64,000 nucleotides of DNA from Sinorhizobium arboris LMG 14919. GTDB taxonomy: Bacteria > Pseudomonadota > Alphaproteobacteria > Rhizobiales > Rhizobiaceae. Numbering within the stretch: position 1 is the first letter of the stretch; each line of letters starts with the position of its first letter. Position numbers and translations under genes: made by a program. The stretch covers positions 1,201,570-1,265,569 of the forward strand of contig NZ_ATYB01000014.1 in the NCBI RefSeq assembly GCF_000427465.1, given 5' to 3'. This document shows, piece by piece, positions 24,400-33,139 of this stretch. The notes beneath the pieces were generated by a model that did no database searches, was not told the origin of the DNA, and was given only the letters and a program-made list of their open reading frames with translations.

Positions 24400-25395
24400 T
24401 CAGTCCTGAGCGTCCGCGGTTTGATTGGCTTCGCCGCTGCCGTCCAGCAGCACTTCCACGTCCGTGTTGACGCCCGCTTTCACCGCAAAATCGCGCTGGT
24501 AGATCTGGTCCTTGTTGCGCGCCACCGCCGTGTAGCTTCCTTCGGCGAGGATGAGGGTTGGGAAGGCGCCGACGCTCTCCGAGACAACGTCGCCGGAGGA
24601 CGTGAGGATCGACCAGGCCGTGTCGGCGATCGCTTCGCCGCCGGCTTCCGAAACAAGCTTGAGGGTCAGCTTCGCGGCGCGGTGCTGAATCGTCGCTTCG
24701 GTCAGCTTGCCGGCCTCGATCTGGATGTCGGCCCGGATGACGGCGTTCACCGAGCCATAATTCGACACGACGTGATAGGTCCCGGCATTGAGCTGAACCA
24801 CCGTGCCGGGCTTCACGTCTGCGACGACCAGGCCGCGCTCGCCGTCCTCCCTCACATCGGAGGAGAAGATCGAAAAGCTGAGTTCGTTTGGCGGAATGCG
24901 TACGTCGCTGCCGGAGACGGCGTTCAGCATGACGCCCCCGGCATCGAGCACGAGCACCTGTTTGTCGAGCGGGCCTTCCTCGGGCACGCGAATCTTGCGG
25001 GTCGCGCCCGCGCGGCCAAAGGCTACGTTGATGAAATATTCGCCGGGCACGAGATTGAAAGCGGTGGAGCCGCCTTCGGACGTCGCAAGCAGCGGTAGCT
25101 TTCCGTCGCTGCCCGGGATGGGGCTGAAGACCCGCCAGGTAAGACCCGACTGGACCGGCTTTCCCTTATCCGTCAGCAGCGCTTCGAGTTTCACGTCCTT
25201 CAGCTGTCCGTCCTGCATCGGATCGGTAATGAGGGGGCTGAAACCGGTAAGCTTCGGCATCTTGTGCGTGCCGGAGATCGAGGGAAAGCTCTTGAACGCG
25301 TCCGTTGGATCCTCGGCAAGCGCGCGCCCTACGCCAGTCCCGGCGATCGCGATCGCCAGAGCGGTTCTCAGGAAAATACGAGGGCGGAGACGCAT
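24400..25395 (-). CDS. Exported beta-rich repeat protein of unknown function
   Basis: The 331-residue protein starts MRLRPRIFLRTALAIAIAGT with a Sec signal ending near RALA-EDPTD. The mature part is Gly/Val/Thr-rich and built of three or more similar beta-sandwich units. Parallel phrases are FNLVPGEYFINVAFGRAGATRKI, VQLNAGTYHVVSNYGSVNAVIRADI and LILAEGSYTAVARNKDQIYQRDF. These resemble carboxypeptidase-regulatory-like or PEGA modules, which usually serve as surface or periplasmic scaffolds. There is no enzymatic motif and no cysteine. It is a single gene, divergent from the nitroreductase gene. Confidence 0.75.
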   Translation of the reverse strand: MRLRPRIFLRTALAIAIAGTGVGRALAEDPTDAFKSFPSISGTHKMPKLTGFSPLITDPMQDGQLKDVKLEALLTDKGKPVQSGLTWRVFSPIPGSDGKLPLLATSEGGSTAFNLVPGEYFINVAFGRAGATRKIRVPEEGPLDKQVLVLDAGGVMLNAVSGSDVRIPPNELSFSIFSSDVREDGERGLVVADVKPGTVVQLNAGTYHVVSNYGSVNAVIRADIQIEAGKLTEATIQHRAAKLTLKLVSEAGGEAIADTAWSILTSSGDVVSESVGAFPTLILAEGSYTAVARNKDQIYQRDFAVKAGVNTDVEVLLDGSGEANQTADAQD

Positions 25396-25495
25396 GAGAG
25401 CAGTTGACTTCTTGACTCGGTGACTCCACTTGGGTCCCCGGTATGGCATTTTCGTGGCTGTCGGTCCGGCGGCAAATTAGTGGAATTCGCTCGAT

Positions 25496-26080
25496 ATGAA
25501 AACCGAAATAAAGCTTGTCGACTACCTTGCGTCCCGCCGGTCCATTCCGGCCTTCCAGATGGGCGAACCGGGGCCCGGCCGGGCAGAGGTCGAGGAGATG
25601 CTGAAGCTCGCCTCCCGCGTGCCGGACCACGGAAAGTTGGCGCCATGGCGATTCATCGTCTACCGGGGCCAAGAGAGGGCACGCATCAGCGCCGAGTTGA
25701 AGAAAATGGCACTTGCCGCCAAGCCGGACATGCCGGAAGAGATGATCAAGGTCGAGGAGACGCGGCTGACGCGCGCGCCCGTCGTCGTCGCCGTTGTCAG
25801 CAAGGCGGCGCCGCATTTCAAGATTCCCGAATGGGAGCAGCAGATGTCGGCTGGAGCCGTCTGCCTCAACCTGCTGATGGCCGCGAATGCGGTCGGCTAC
25901 GCCTCGAACTGGCTGACGGAGTGGTATGCCTTCGACGAACGGGCCTATCCTCTGCTCGGCGTTGCGCCGGGCGAAAAGATTGCAGGCTTCATTCACATCG
26001 GCACGGCCATGGTGCCACCGACGGAGCGCCCCAGGCCCGAACTCGAGGAGATCGTCACCTGGATCGGGGAGGACGGCTGA
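25496..26080 (+). CDS. Nitroreductase family protein (YdjA-like)
   Basis: The 194-residue flavoenzyme has the minimal nitroreductase fold: [42 protein letters not shown] at about 14-55 binds FMN, with [22 protein letters not shown] and the C-terminal GFIHIGTAM. This is the YdjA/TdsD-like short subgroup, which uses NAD(P)H to reduce nitro or quinone compounds. The stop overlaps the ATG of the next gene by one base, so the two are translationally linked. Confidence 0.88.
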   Translation: MKTEIKLVDYLASRRSIPAFQMGEPGPGRAEVEEMLKLASRVPDHGKLAPWRFIVYRGQERARISAELKKMALAAKPDMPEEMIKVEETRLTRAPVVVAVVSKAAPHFKIPEWEQQMSAGAVCLNLLMAANAVGYASNWLTEWYAFDERAYPLLGVAPGEKIAGFIHIGTAMVPPTERPRPELEEIVTWIGEDG

Positions 26081-26682
26081 TGTTCTATGACACCGCCGGC
26101 AACCGGCACGGCCTGCCGCACGATCCCTTCAAGGCGATCGTGTCGCCGAGGCCGATCGGCTGGATCGGCACGCGCGCGGCCGACGGGGCGCTGAATCTCG
26201 CGCCCTATTCCTTTTTCAACGCCATCAGCGACCGGCCGAAACTCGTGATGTTCGCCTCGAGCGGCTACAAGGATTCGGTACGAAACATCGAGGCGACCGG
26301 GGAGTTTACCGCGAGTTTTGCCAGCCGCAACCTGAGCGAGGCGGTCAATCTCACCTCGGTGACTGCCCCGCATGGTGAAAGCGAGTTCGAGATCGCAGGA
26401 CTGACGCCCGTCGGCGGAACGCTCGTGAAGGCTCCCTTCGTGGGCGAGGCATTCGCGGCGCTGGAATGCCGGATGACGGAAATCTTTCGTCCGAAGGGTA
26501 TCGATGGCGTCGTTTCCGACAGCTATGTCGTCATCGGCGCAGTGGTCGGCATTCACATCCGCGAGGATGCCATTCGCGATGGGCGGTTCGACGTGGCGAC
26601 CGTCAAGCCGCTCGCCCGGCTCGGCTATATGGACTATTGCGATGGCGGCGACGTCTTCGAAATGACGCGGCCTGTTCGCTAG
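26080..26682 (+). CDS. Flavin reductase-like (FMN-binding split barrel) protein
   Basis: The 200-residue protein begins [31 protein letters not shown], the start of the flavin_reduct family, with NLAPYSFFNAISDRPKLVMF and ETGEFT-like NIEATGEFTASFA. It should bind FMN as a dimer and reduce flavin or act as an oxidoreductase partner. The ATG shares its A with the nitroreductase stop (TGATG), implying co-translation and a joint redox function, though the substrate is unknown. Confidence 0.88.
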   Translation: MFYDTAGNRHGLPHDPFKAIVSPRPIGWIGTRAADGALNLAPYSFFNAISDRPKLVMFASSGYKDSVRNIEATGEFTASFASRNLSEAVNLTSVTAPHGESEFEIAGLTPVGGTLVKAPFVGEAFAALECRMTEIFRPKGIDGVVSDSYVVIGAVVGIHIREDAIRDGRFDVATVKPLARLGYMDYCDGGDVFEMTRPVR

Positions 26683-26710
26683 ATCACTATCATTTCAGTC
26701 GTTCGACTTG

Positions 26711-26730
26711 AATCATCAACGTGATCGATT
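26711..26730. repeat. Inverse copy of the 9522 repeat word
   Basis: AATCATCAACGTGATCGATT is the reverse complement of 9522-9541 apart from one base. Extended outward it is a TGAATC/GATTCA palindrome lying between two convergent genes. Confidence 0.55.
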
Positions 26731-27449
26731 CATCCCGCTCCAGACTCCGGTACAGCGCCTGCAGCCGCAAGAAGAGCGATCTGTTGCGGCCAGCGGATGG
26801 CAACGCTCGAAAAGCCGTTCTCGATGCTGTTTCTCCACAGGCGTCGCACGGTCGCCTCATCATCGGCGTCGACTGGCAGCATGTCGTAAGCCGCGATGCG
26901 GGCTTCGCGGGCCCTCAGGGCTGCCGCCGCGCGGCCGGCTCGAACGGCAGCCGGCACATCGCCCGTTTCGGTCACGCGCCGGAAACCACAAGCTTCGGCG
27001 AGGGCCGAGGCATCGAACACCAGTGCCGAGAGGCGCGGGGAGGCATCCGCCAGCGAATGAGGCGACAGGACGCTTTCCGGCGCCGTTGCGTATTCGGCAA
27101 GAATCACCGTTCGGCCCTGGGCGATGCCGGCCGCCGCCTCGGCGACCTTGAGCAGCACATCGACCCGTTGAATGTCTGCGGGGCCGCGGCATCCGGCCAG
27201 AACGACGCCGTCGAAGCCGTTGCCGATCAAAGCGGCAAGCTCGTCTTCGCCGGGATCGCCGCTCGTTCCGATTCGAGCGAGCAACAGGCAGCCTGTATCC
27301 TGCCGCGGCGGAACCGAGGGGGGCCAGCCGGTTTTGCCGCCCGTCATCACGACCGCTTGAACGGCGGTCAGGATCTCCTTCGGGGGCGGCGGTTCACCGG
27401 CCGGCAGATACAGGATCGGTAGGATGGTTTGCGCGCCGTTAACAGACAT
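26730..27449 (-). CDS. CitE/HpcH-HpaI aldolase-like protein, active site apparently degenerate
   Basis: The 239-residue protein follows the CitE-like TIM-barrel pattern. LLARIGTSGDPGEDELAALIGNGFDGVVL corresponds to the strand with the catalytic Arg and the following helix. GPADIQRVDVLLKVAEAAAG and LSALVFDASALAEACG correspond to the ADV helix and the (F)GAEDLAADLG metal strand. In this copy the Glu expected after the VVLP strand is not seen (AGCRG), and the ED pair is replaced by AS. The metal site therefore seems lost. It may be a non-catalytic relative; function unknown. The assignment rests on pattern memory only. Confidence 0.55.
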   Translation of the reverse strand: MSVNGAQTILPILYLPAGEPPPPKEILTAVQAVVMTGGKTGWPPSVPPRQDTGCLLLARIGTSGDPGEDELAALIGNGFDGVVLAGCRGPADIQRVDVLLKVAEAAAGIAQGRTVILAEYATAPESVLSPHSLADASPRLSALVFDASALAEACGFRRVTETGDVPAAVRAGRAAAALRAREARIAAYDMLPVDADDEATVRRLWRNSIENGFSSVAIRWPQQIALLAAAGAVPESGAG

Positions 27450-27521
27450 GGTGAACCAATCTTAAACCTTTGGCCGCTAGGCTTCGAGCATGGGGCTGCT
27501 CGGGTGACTAGTGGGGCATAG

Positions 27522-28652
27522 GTGATCATACAAGCATTTCTTCGCTGGGTGGAAACGGCGAAAGCCAGCGAACGCGCCAGTGCCGCCAGTGCGCTTGGTC
27601 GTGCCTATGCCAGGGCCGATGTGAACGGCATCGATCGGCAGGCGGTCGAAATGGCGATGACCTTTCTTCTCGACGATCCTTCGCCCAAAGTGCGTCGGTC
27701 TCTCGTCGAAGCGCTGGCCGATTGCCCGATTGTGCCGCGCTCGATCATCAAGGCGCTTGCGAAGGACCAGCCCGAAATCGCCTATATCGCCATCTCCCGT
27801 TCTCCGGTCTTGAACGATGACGATCTTATCGACATGGCGGCGGACGGCGGCGCGGAGATGCGTGCGATGATCGCCTCCCGCAGCACCGTCTCATGCGCGG
27901 TTGCGGCTGCCATCGCCGAGATCGGCGGCGAGGAAGAGGTGGTCATTCTGTTGGAAAATCCGGGGGCCATGCTTTCCCCGGGCTCGCTGCGGCGAATTGC
28001 CGACCGTCTCGGGGACGGCGTGGCCACGCGCGGGCCGTTGCTCGAGCGCCGTGATCTGCCGAGCGACGCGCGACAAACTCTCGCCGAGAAAGTCGGCGCG
28101 GCGCTTGCTGCCTCCGACCTGGTACGGGCCGCAATCGGCGAGGATCGGGCGCAGCGCGTCGCGCGGGAGTCTTGCGACGCGGCAGCGCTGACGCTTTCCT
28201 CGGATTCCGCGAAGGAGGAACTACGGCGGATGGTTGCCCGTCTCCGCGAGTCCGGCCGCCTGACGCCGGCTCTGCTGTTGACGGCGCTTTGCAGCGGCAG
28301 GGCTGAGTTTTTTTCTGCGGCGATCGTCGATCTGTCAGGAGTGCCGGAAAAGCGCGTTCGAGCGATCCTTTCGGGTGGGCGATTCCACTCGATCAGGGCT
28401 CTCCTCGAATCTGCGGGGCTTGGCCCCGAAGTGAGCGGGATATTTTCGGAGGCCGTCTTGTTCTGCCAAAGTGACGCAGATGCGAACGACGATCGAACCC
28501 TCTCCGTCGCCGCCAGGCTTTCGAATCGTCTTCGCCACCGAAGCCTTGGCGGATACACCGCCGTAGCCGAACTCGCGGAGCGGCTGACCTTTGCCGAGCA
28601 GCGGCAGATGGCGCGCAACTACGCCCTGCTGCTCGCCCGCAAGGTCGCCTGA
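27522..28652 (+). CDS. DUF2336 domain protein
   Basis: The 376-residue protein starts at a GTG (27522) with GGGG upstream. It is almost wholly helical with HEAT-like repeats, for example VEMAMTFLLDDPSPKVRRSLVEALADCPIVPRSIIKALAKDQPEIAYIAI, which is the DUF2336 signature. Members are alphaproteobacterial, cytoplasmic and of unknown function. The C-terminal part contains ERLTFAEQRQMARNYALLLARK. It is divergent from the CitE-like gene and convergent with the next gene. Confidence 0.82.
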   Translation: MIIQAFLRWVETAKASERASAASALGRAYARADVNGIDRQAVEMAMTFLLDDPSPKVRRSLVEALADCPIVPRSIIKALAKDQPEIAYIAISRSPVLNDDDLIDMAADGGAEMRAMIASRSTVSCAVAAAIAEIGGEEEVVILLENPGAMLSPGSLRRIADRLGDGVATRGPLLERRDLPSDARQTLAEKVGAALAASDLVRAAIGEDRAQRVARESCDAAALTLSSDSAKEELRRMVARLRESGRLTPALLLTALCSGRAEFFSAAIVDLSGVPEKRVRAILSGGRFHSIRALLESAGLGPEVSGIFSEAVLFCQSDADANDDRTLSVAARLSNRLRHRSLGGYTAVAELAERLTFAEQRQMARNYALLLARKVA

Positions 28653-28667
28653 GATGGCTTGATTGCC

Positions 28668-29099
28668 TCAATTGCCGAACCGGCGCGCCACCCAGGAATA
28701 GCCGTCTTCGACGTAATGGACCGGTGCACTGACGATCGCCTTCAATTTCTCCCGGTCGGGTACAGCGCCGCTGATCAATGCCAGTGCGCGCCTCGGCAAG
28801 GTTGGCTCTCCGCCTGCCTCCGCCGGCGTTGCGTCTGGCTGCGCGCCCGGCTGACCGGGAAGCGTTGCATTCATCTCCGGAACGGGCTCTGTTGCCGCCG
28901 TAAGGCCCGGCCCCGAGCTTTCGCACACGGCCACCACGACCGGGTAGTTCCTGTCGGAGAACCGCGGCAGTTCCATTTGCGATTCCGTGTCGCACTGCGC
29001 GATCGACGGCCAGTCGCCGTTCACGGTCGAGATGTAGTGGCATTGGGTAACGTTGTCGTCGCAACCCAGAATGGTCATGACGATCAGGGCGGCTTTCAT
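28668..29099 (-). CDS. Small exported cysteine-containing protein
   Basis: The 143-residue protein begins MKAALIVMTILGCDDNVTQCHYI. The hydrophobic start and early Cys suggest a short signal or lipid anchor, although the lipobox (ILGC) is atypically close to the N-terminus. Cysteines at about 14, 20, 38 and 59 could form disulfides in the periplasm. A Pro/Ala-rich linker (GQPGAQPDATPAEAGGEP) separates a C-terminal amphipathic region. GGAAG lies about eight bases upstream. I do not recognise the family, though this layout looks common in rhizobia. Confidence 0.6.
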   Translation of the reverse strand: MKAALIVMTILGCDDNVTQCHYISTVNGDWPSIAQCDTESQMELPRFSDRNYPVVVAVCESSGPGLTAATEPVPEMNATLPGQPGAQPDATPAEAGGEPTLPRRALALISGAVPDREKLKAIVSAPVHYVEDGYSWVARRFGN

Positions 29100-29413
29100 G
29101 GTCACTTCTTCCGTTCAGATGATGGCGACGCTCTGTTTATGGCCGTCCGATTCTCTTCAAAGAAGGGCAAAAGCCGACAGCGTCTGAAACAAATTATTTC
29201 TCCCCGTTACGCGGATTGATTGTGAACGCGGCAATCTTGCGCCGAATGGCGTATTGGTCCCGGCGATCTCCGGCCTTAGAGGGTCGAAACGAGACACTTC
29301 CGGACGGGACCGAATGGACGAACGGTGAGAAGCTCACTTCGACAGCGCCGCGCGTCTTATCAGACGCGCAAAGGCCGCTGTGGCACCTGGAGCAACTGCA
29401 TGGAGAGATTGAA
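29100..29413. other. 314-bp spacer with a palindromic repeat
   Basis: The spacer separates divergent genes. It includes an AT-rich stretch at 29190-29225 and the palindromic repeat at 29342-29381, which lies in the probable leader of the GNAT gene. No gene seen. Confidence 0.5.
29342..29381. repeat. Rhizobial palindromic repeat, copy 4
   Basis: ACAGCG (29342-29347) pairs with CGCTGT (29376-29381). GCGCGTCT (29350-29357) pairs with AGACGCGC (29362-29369), closing on TATC. The orientation matches copies at 9923 and 19215. Confidence 0.85.
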
Positions 29414-29884
29414 ATGACTGCCGTAACCATCGCCGAAGAGTCGCCGCGCCAGCCGGCCGTAATCCGACTGCTCGAATTGTCCGATGCCTATGCGGCATCG
29501 CTCTATCCTGCCGAAAGCAATCATCTGGTCGATCTGTCTCAATTGGAGCAGCCGACCGTATCCTTTTTCGTCGCCCGCCTTGCCGGCAGGATCGTCGGCT
29601 GCTGCGCGCTCGTCGAAGCCGGTGACGGTACGGCCGAGATCAAGCGGATGTTCGTCGACCCGGAGGCGAGAGGGCTGAAACTTGGCAGGCTTCTTCTTTC
29701 CGCTCTTGAAGCCAAGGCGGAAAAGCTCGGGCTCACGGCAATCCGTCTTGAAACCGGCATCTACCAGCCGGAAGCGATCGGCTTGTACAAGGCGTCCGGA
29801 TATGTCGAAACGGCACCGTTCGGCAGCTATCGGCCGGATCCGCTGAGCCTGTTCATGGAAAAACCGGTCGGGCAGGAGGCATAA
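29414..29884 (+). CDS. GNAT family N-acetyltransferase
   Basis: The 156-residue protein has the GNAT core: CCALVEAGDGTAEIKRMFVDPEARGLKLGRLLLSALEAKA, in which RGLKLGRLLL is the acetyl-CoA pyrophosphate loop (motif A). IRLETGIYQPEAIGLYKASGYVE is motif B. It transfers acetyl from acetyl-CoA to an unknown amine. GGAGAG is six bases before the ATG at 29414; the longer open frame upstream overlaps the palindromic repeat. It is convergent with parE with only 15 bp between the stops. Confidence 0.85.
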   Translation: MTAVTIAEESPRQPAVIRLLELSDAYAASLYPAESNHLVDLSQLEQPTVSFFVARLAGRIVGCCALVEAGDGTAEIKRMFVDPEARGLKLGRLLLSALEAKAEKLGLTAIRLETGIYQPEAIGLYKASGYVETAPFGSYRPDPLSLFMEKPVGQEA

Positions 29885-29899
29885 GGTCGATCGCGGGAC

Positions 29900-31960
29900 T
29901 CAGATATCCAGGTTGTCCGCGAAGACGGCGCGCTCCTGGATGAAACGGAAGCGGGCATCGGCTTTCGTTCCCATCAGACTGTCGACGGCGTCGCGGGTGC
30001 CCTCGAAGTCGACATCATCGATTTCGACCTTGAGGAGCGTCCGCTTGGCCGGATCCATCGTGGTCTCCTTGAGCTGCGCGGGCAGCATCTCGCCGAGGCC
30101 CTTGAAACGCCCGAGTTCGACTTTGCCACGACCATTGAACTCGGTCCGCATCAGCTCATCGCGATGTGCGTCGTCGCGGGCGTAAAGCGTCTTTGAACCC
30201 TGGCTCAGCCGGTAAAGCGGCGGCACGGCGAGATAGAGATGGCCGCCGCGGATGAGCTCCGGCATTTCCTGGTAGAAGAAGGTGATCAGAAGGGAGGCGA
30301 TGTGCGCGCCGTCGACGTCGGCGTCGGTCATGATGATGATGCGCTCGTAGCGCAGGTCCTCTTCCCGATACTTCGATCGGGTGCCGCAGCCGAGCGCCTG
30401 GACGAGGTCGCCGATCTGCTGATTGGCGCCGAGCTTCTCGCGGCCGGCGCTGGCGACGTTGAGGATCTTGCCGCGCAGCGGCAGGATCGCCTGATTGGCG
30501 CGGTTGCGCGCCTGTTTGGCCGAACCGCCGGCCGAATCGCCCTCGACGATGAAGAGTTCGGCGCCTTCCGCCGTATTCTGGGCGCAATCCGCGAGCTTGC
30601 CCGGCAGGCGCAGCTTGCGTACCGCCGTCTTGCGGCTGACTTCCTTTTCCTTGCGCCGGCGTACCCGCTCCTCGGCCCGCTCCACCACCCAGTCGAGAAG
30701 CTTGGCCGCTTCCCCCGGATTGTCGGCGAGGTAGTGGTCGAAGGGATCGCGCAGCGCGTTTTCGACGATGCGCTGCGCCTCCACCGTTGCAAGCTTGTCC
30801 TTCGTCTGGCCGACGAATTCCGGCTCGCGAATGAAGACGGAGAGCATTCCGGCAGCCGATATCATCACATCGTCCGTGGTGACGATCGCAGCGCGCTTGT
30901 TCTGTGTGAGCTCGGCGTAGTTCTTGAGCCCCTTCGTCAGCGCGATGCGCAGACCCGCCTCGTGCGTCCCTCCTTCGGGCGTCGGAATGGTATTGCAGTA
31001 GGAGTGGATCTGCTGATCGCCGCCATACCAAGTGACGGCCCATTCGAGCGAGCCGTGGCCGCCGGCCTTTTCCGACTTGCCCGCAAATATCTCGCGGGTG
31101 ACCGTGAATTCCTTGCCGAGCGTGGCGGCGAGATAGTCCTTGAGGCCGCCGGGGAAATGGAACACGGCCCTGTCGGGGATCTCCGAACCTTCCGGCAGCA
31201 GCGACGGATCGCATGACCAGCGGATCTCGACGCCGCCGAAGAGATAGGCCTTGGAGCGGGCCATACGGAAAAGCCGCGCGGGCTCGAAGCGGGCATGCGG
31301 TCCGAAGATCTGCGGGTCGGGGTGGAAACGGACCCTGGTGCCGCGCCGATTGTGCACGTCGCCCAGGTCCTCGAGGCCACCTTGCGCAACGCCTCGGGAG
31401 AAGCGCTGGCGATAGAGCCGGCGGTTGCGTGCGACCTCGACTTCGAGGTCGTCCGACAATGCGTTGACGACGGAAACGCCGACGCCGTGCAGGCCGCCGG
31501 AGGTCTCATAGGCCTTGCCGTCAAACTTGCCGCCGGCATGCAGCACCGTCATCACTACTTCGAGCGTGGACTTGTTGGGAAATTTCGGATGGTTCTCGAC
31601 AGGGATGCCGCGGCCGTTGTCGGTCACCGTCAGATAGCCATCGGCGTCCAGGTTCACATCGATGAAGTTGGCGTGTCCCGCGACCGCTTCGTCCATCGAG
31701 TTGTCGATCACTTCGGCGAAAAGATGGTGCAGGGCCTTTTCGTCCGTCCCGCCGATATACATGCCCGGACGGCGTCGGACGGGCTCGAGACCTTCCAGCA
31801 CCTCGATCGCCGAAGCGTCGTAGTCGCTGCCGTCGCTCGTCTTGGGGGCAGGGCGCGGCGCCTCGGCACCGGGGGTCGCGGGCTTGCGTGCCGCGACGCC
31901 GGCGTCCGCCGGCTTCGGCTGTTGGGGCATAGCGGAAAAAAGGTCGCTGCTGTCGTCCAT
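29900..31960 (-). CDS. parE: DNA topoisomerase IV subunit B
   Basis: The 686-residue subunit supplies ATP hydrolysis for chromosome decatenation with ParC. Domains: an N-terminal low-complexity extension (about 1-45), the GHKL ATPase (RPGMYIGGTDEKALHHLFAEVIDNSMDEA; GRGIPVE; GLHGVGVSVVNALS), the transducer, and TOPRIM with EGDSAGGSAKQARNR and DADVDGAHIASLL. The C-terminus QERAVFADNLDI is typical. The Ala/Pro-rich N-terminal 40 residues are common in rhizobia. It is distinguished from GyrB by length and by the absence of the usual GyrB insert. Transcribed alone leftwards. Confidence 0.92.
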   Translation of the reverse strand: MDDSSDLFSAMPQQPKPADAGVAARKPATPGAEAPRPAPKTSDGSDYDASAIEVLEGLEPVRRRPGMYIGGTDEKALHHLFAEVIDNSMDEAVAGHANFIDVNLDADGYLTVTDNGRGIPVENHPKFPNKSTLEVVMTVLHAGGKFDGKAYETSGGLHGVGVSVVNALSDDLEVEVARNRRLYRQRFSRGVAQGGLEDLGDVHNRRGTRVRFHPDPQIFGPHARFEPARLFRMARSKAYLFGGVEIRWSCDPSLLPEGSEIPDRAVFHFPGGLKDYLAATLGKEFTVTREIFAGKSEKAGGHGSLEWAVTWYGGDQQIHSYCNTIPTPEGGTHEAGLRIALTKGLKNYAELTQNKRAAIVTTDDVMISAAGMLSVFIREPEFVGQTKDKLATVEAQRIVENALRDPFDHYLADNPGEAAKLLDWVVERAEERVRRRKEKEVSRKTAVRKLRLPGKLADCAQNTAEGAELFIVEGDSAGGSAKQARNRANQAILPLRGKILNVASAGREKLGANQQIGDLVQALGCGTRSKYREEDLRYERIIIMTDADVDGAHIASLLITFFYQEMPELIRGGHLYLAVPPLYRLSQGSKTLYARDDAHRDELMRTEFNGRGKVELGRFKGLGEMLPAQLKETTMDPAKRTLLKVEIDDVDFEGTRDAVDSLMGTKADARFRFIQERAVFADNLDI

Positions 31961-32208
31961 GAAGCGTCAGATCATTCCTGTCTAAGTATCGGCTAGGCCA
32001 TAGCAAGACTGCGGCACGGCCGCCATCCTTTGTCGCGCGAATCACCGCAATTCTGCCAGAGTCTCGCCCGAAGAGCGAACAAAAGGCGAATTTCGATGCC
32101 CCTGAGGGAGAAATACCCTTTAATGAGGCAGATTTGCCGCGCCACTGTTGCTTGGCTGGGCCGCCGGTGGCAAGGCATGCGCCGAACGAGGGAGCCGATC
32201 GGGTGTCC

Positions 32209-33087
32209 ATGTCCACAATTCATTTCTCCATACGGCGTCTGATCGGCGCGCTCCTTTTCGCGAGCCTGGCGGCTCCCACGAGCGCCGAACCCCTCAAGCC
32301 CTTCAAGGACGGGCTGTTCGGCTACCGCAAAGTGCTGCAGGCGGCGGACGGCGGCGATTTCCGCGTTGTGGATTATCAGGAGCTGCGCGACATCAACGGG
32401 CGCGACCAGATACCCGAGAGGCGGGTCAAGCGCGCTTACGTGTCGCTCGGCGTCAAGAGCGTGCAGGTGAACGAGACGCTCGACCTCGGCGGAAGCAGAC
32501 TTGAGGTCACCCGCGTCGGCCCCGACCGCGGCGCCGCATTCACCGTTATCTTCATCCATGGACGCGGCGGTGACCGTCGCCTCGGCGCCAATGATTTCTC
32601 CTTCGGCGGCAATTTCAACCGGCTCAAGAATCTTGCTGTCGCCAATGGTGGCACCTATTACGCCCCGAGCATCAGGTCCTTCGACGGCGCGGGGGTCGCG
32701 GATGTTTCGGCGCTGATCCGTTTCGCCGCGCAGCGTTCCGGCGGCCGGCCGGTGGTCCTTTCCTGTGCCTCCATGGGAAGTTTCATCTGCTGGGGCATCG
32801 CCCGCCAAGAGGCTGCCGTAGCCTTCCTCGGCGGTTTGATGGTCATGGGCGGTCCGGCCGATCCCGACTTTCGCAAGAGTGCCGCCTACGGCGCGCGGCT
32901 GCCGATATTCTTAAGCCACGGTAGTCGCGACAGCGTCTATGCGGCCGAGTCCCACATTGCGTTCTATCGCAGTCTCAGATCGAAGGACTATCCTGCCCGT
33001 TTCGTTCTGTTCGAAACGGGCTCACATGGCACTCCGATCAGGATGACGGACTGGCGAGAGGCGCTGAACTGGATCCTCGACCGCTAG
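32209..33087 (+). CDS. Exported alpha/beta hydrolase-fold protein
   Basis: The 292-residue protein starts MSTIHFSIRRLIGALLFASL with a signal peptide ending near TSA-EPLKP; a GTG six bases upstream is an alternative start. Alpha/beta hydrolase features are VIFIHGRGGDRR (oxyanion loop), the nucleophile elbow SCASMGSF (Ser in a C-A-S-M-G context rather than GxSxG), LPIFLSHGSRDSVY with an Asp, and GSHGTP with the His. This suggests a periplasmic esterase or peptidase-like enzyme with unknown substrate. A DprE1-like oxidoreductase gene follows after 52 bp. Confidence 0.78.
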   Translation: MSTIHFSIRRLIGALLFASLAAPTSAEPLKPFKDGLFGYRKVLQAADGGDFRVVDYQELRDINGRDQIPERRVKRAYVSLGVKSVQVNETLDLGGSRLEVTRVGPDRGAAFTVIFIHGRGGDRRLGANDFSFGGNFNRLKNLAVANGGTYYAPSIRSFDGAGVADVSALIRFAAQRSGGRPVVLSCASMGSFICWGIARQEAAVAFLGGLMVMGGPADPDFRKSAAYGARLPIFLSHGSRDSVYAAESHIAFYRSLRSKDYPARFVLFETGSHGTPIRMTDWREALNWILDR

Positions 33088-33139
33088 GCCAAGGTGATCG
33101 TAATCTAACGGCGATCGGTTGCGAGGTTTGACTGCGATC

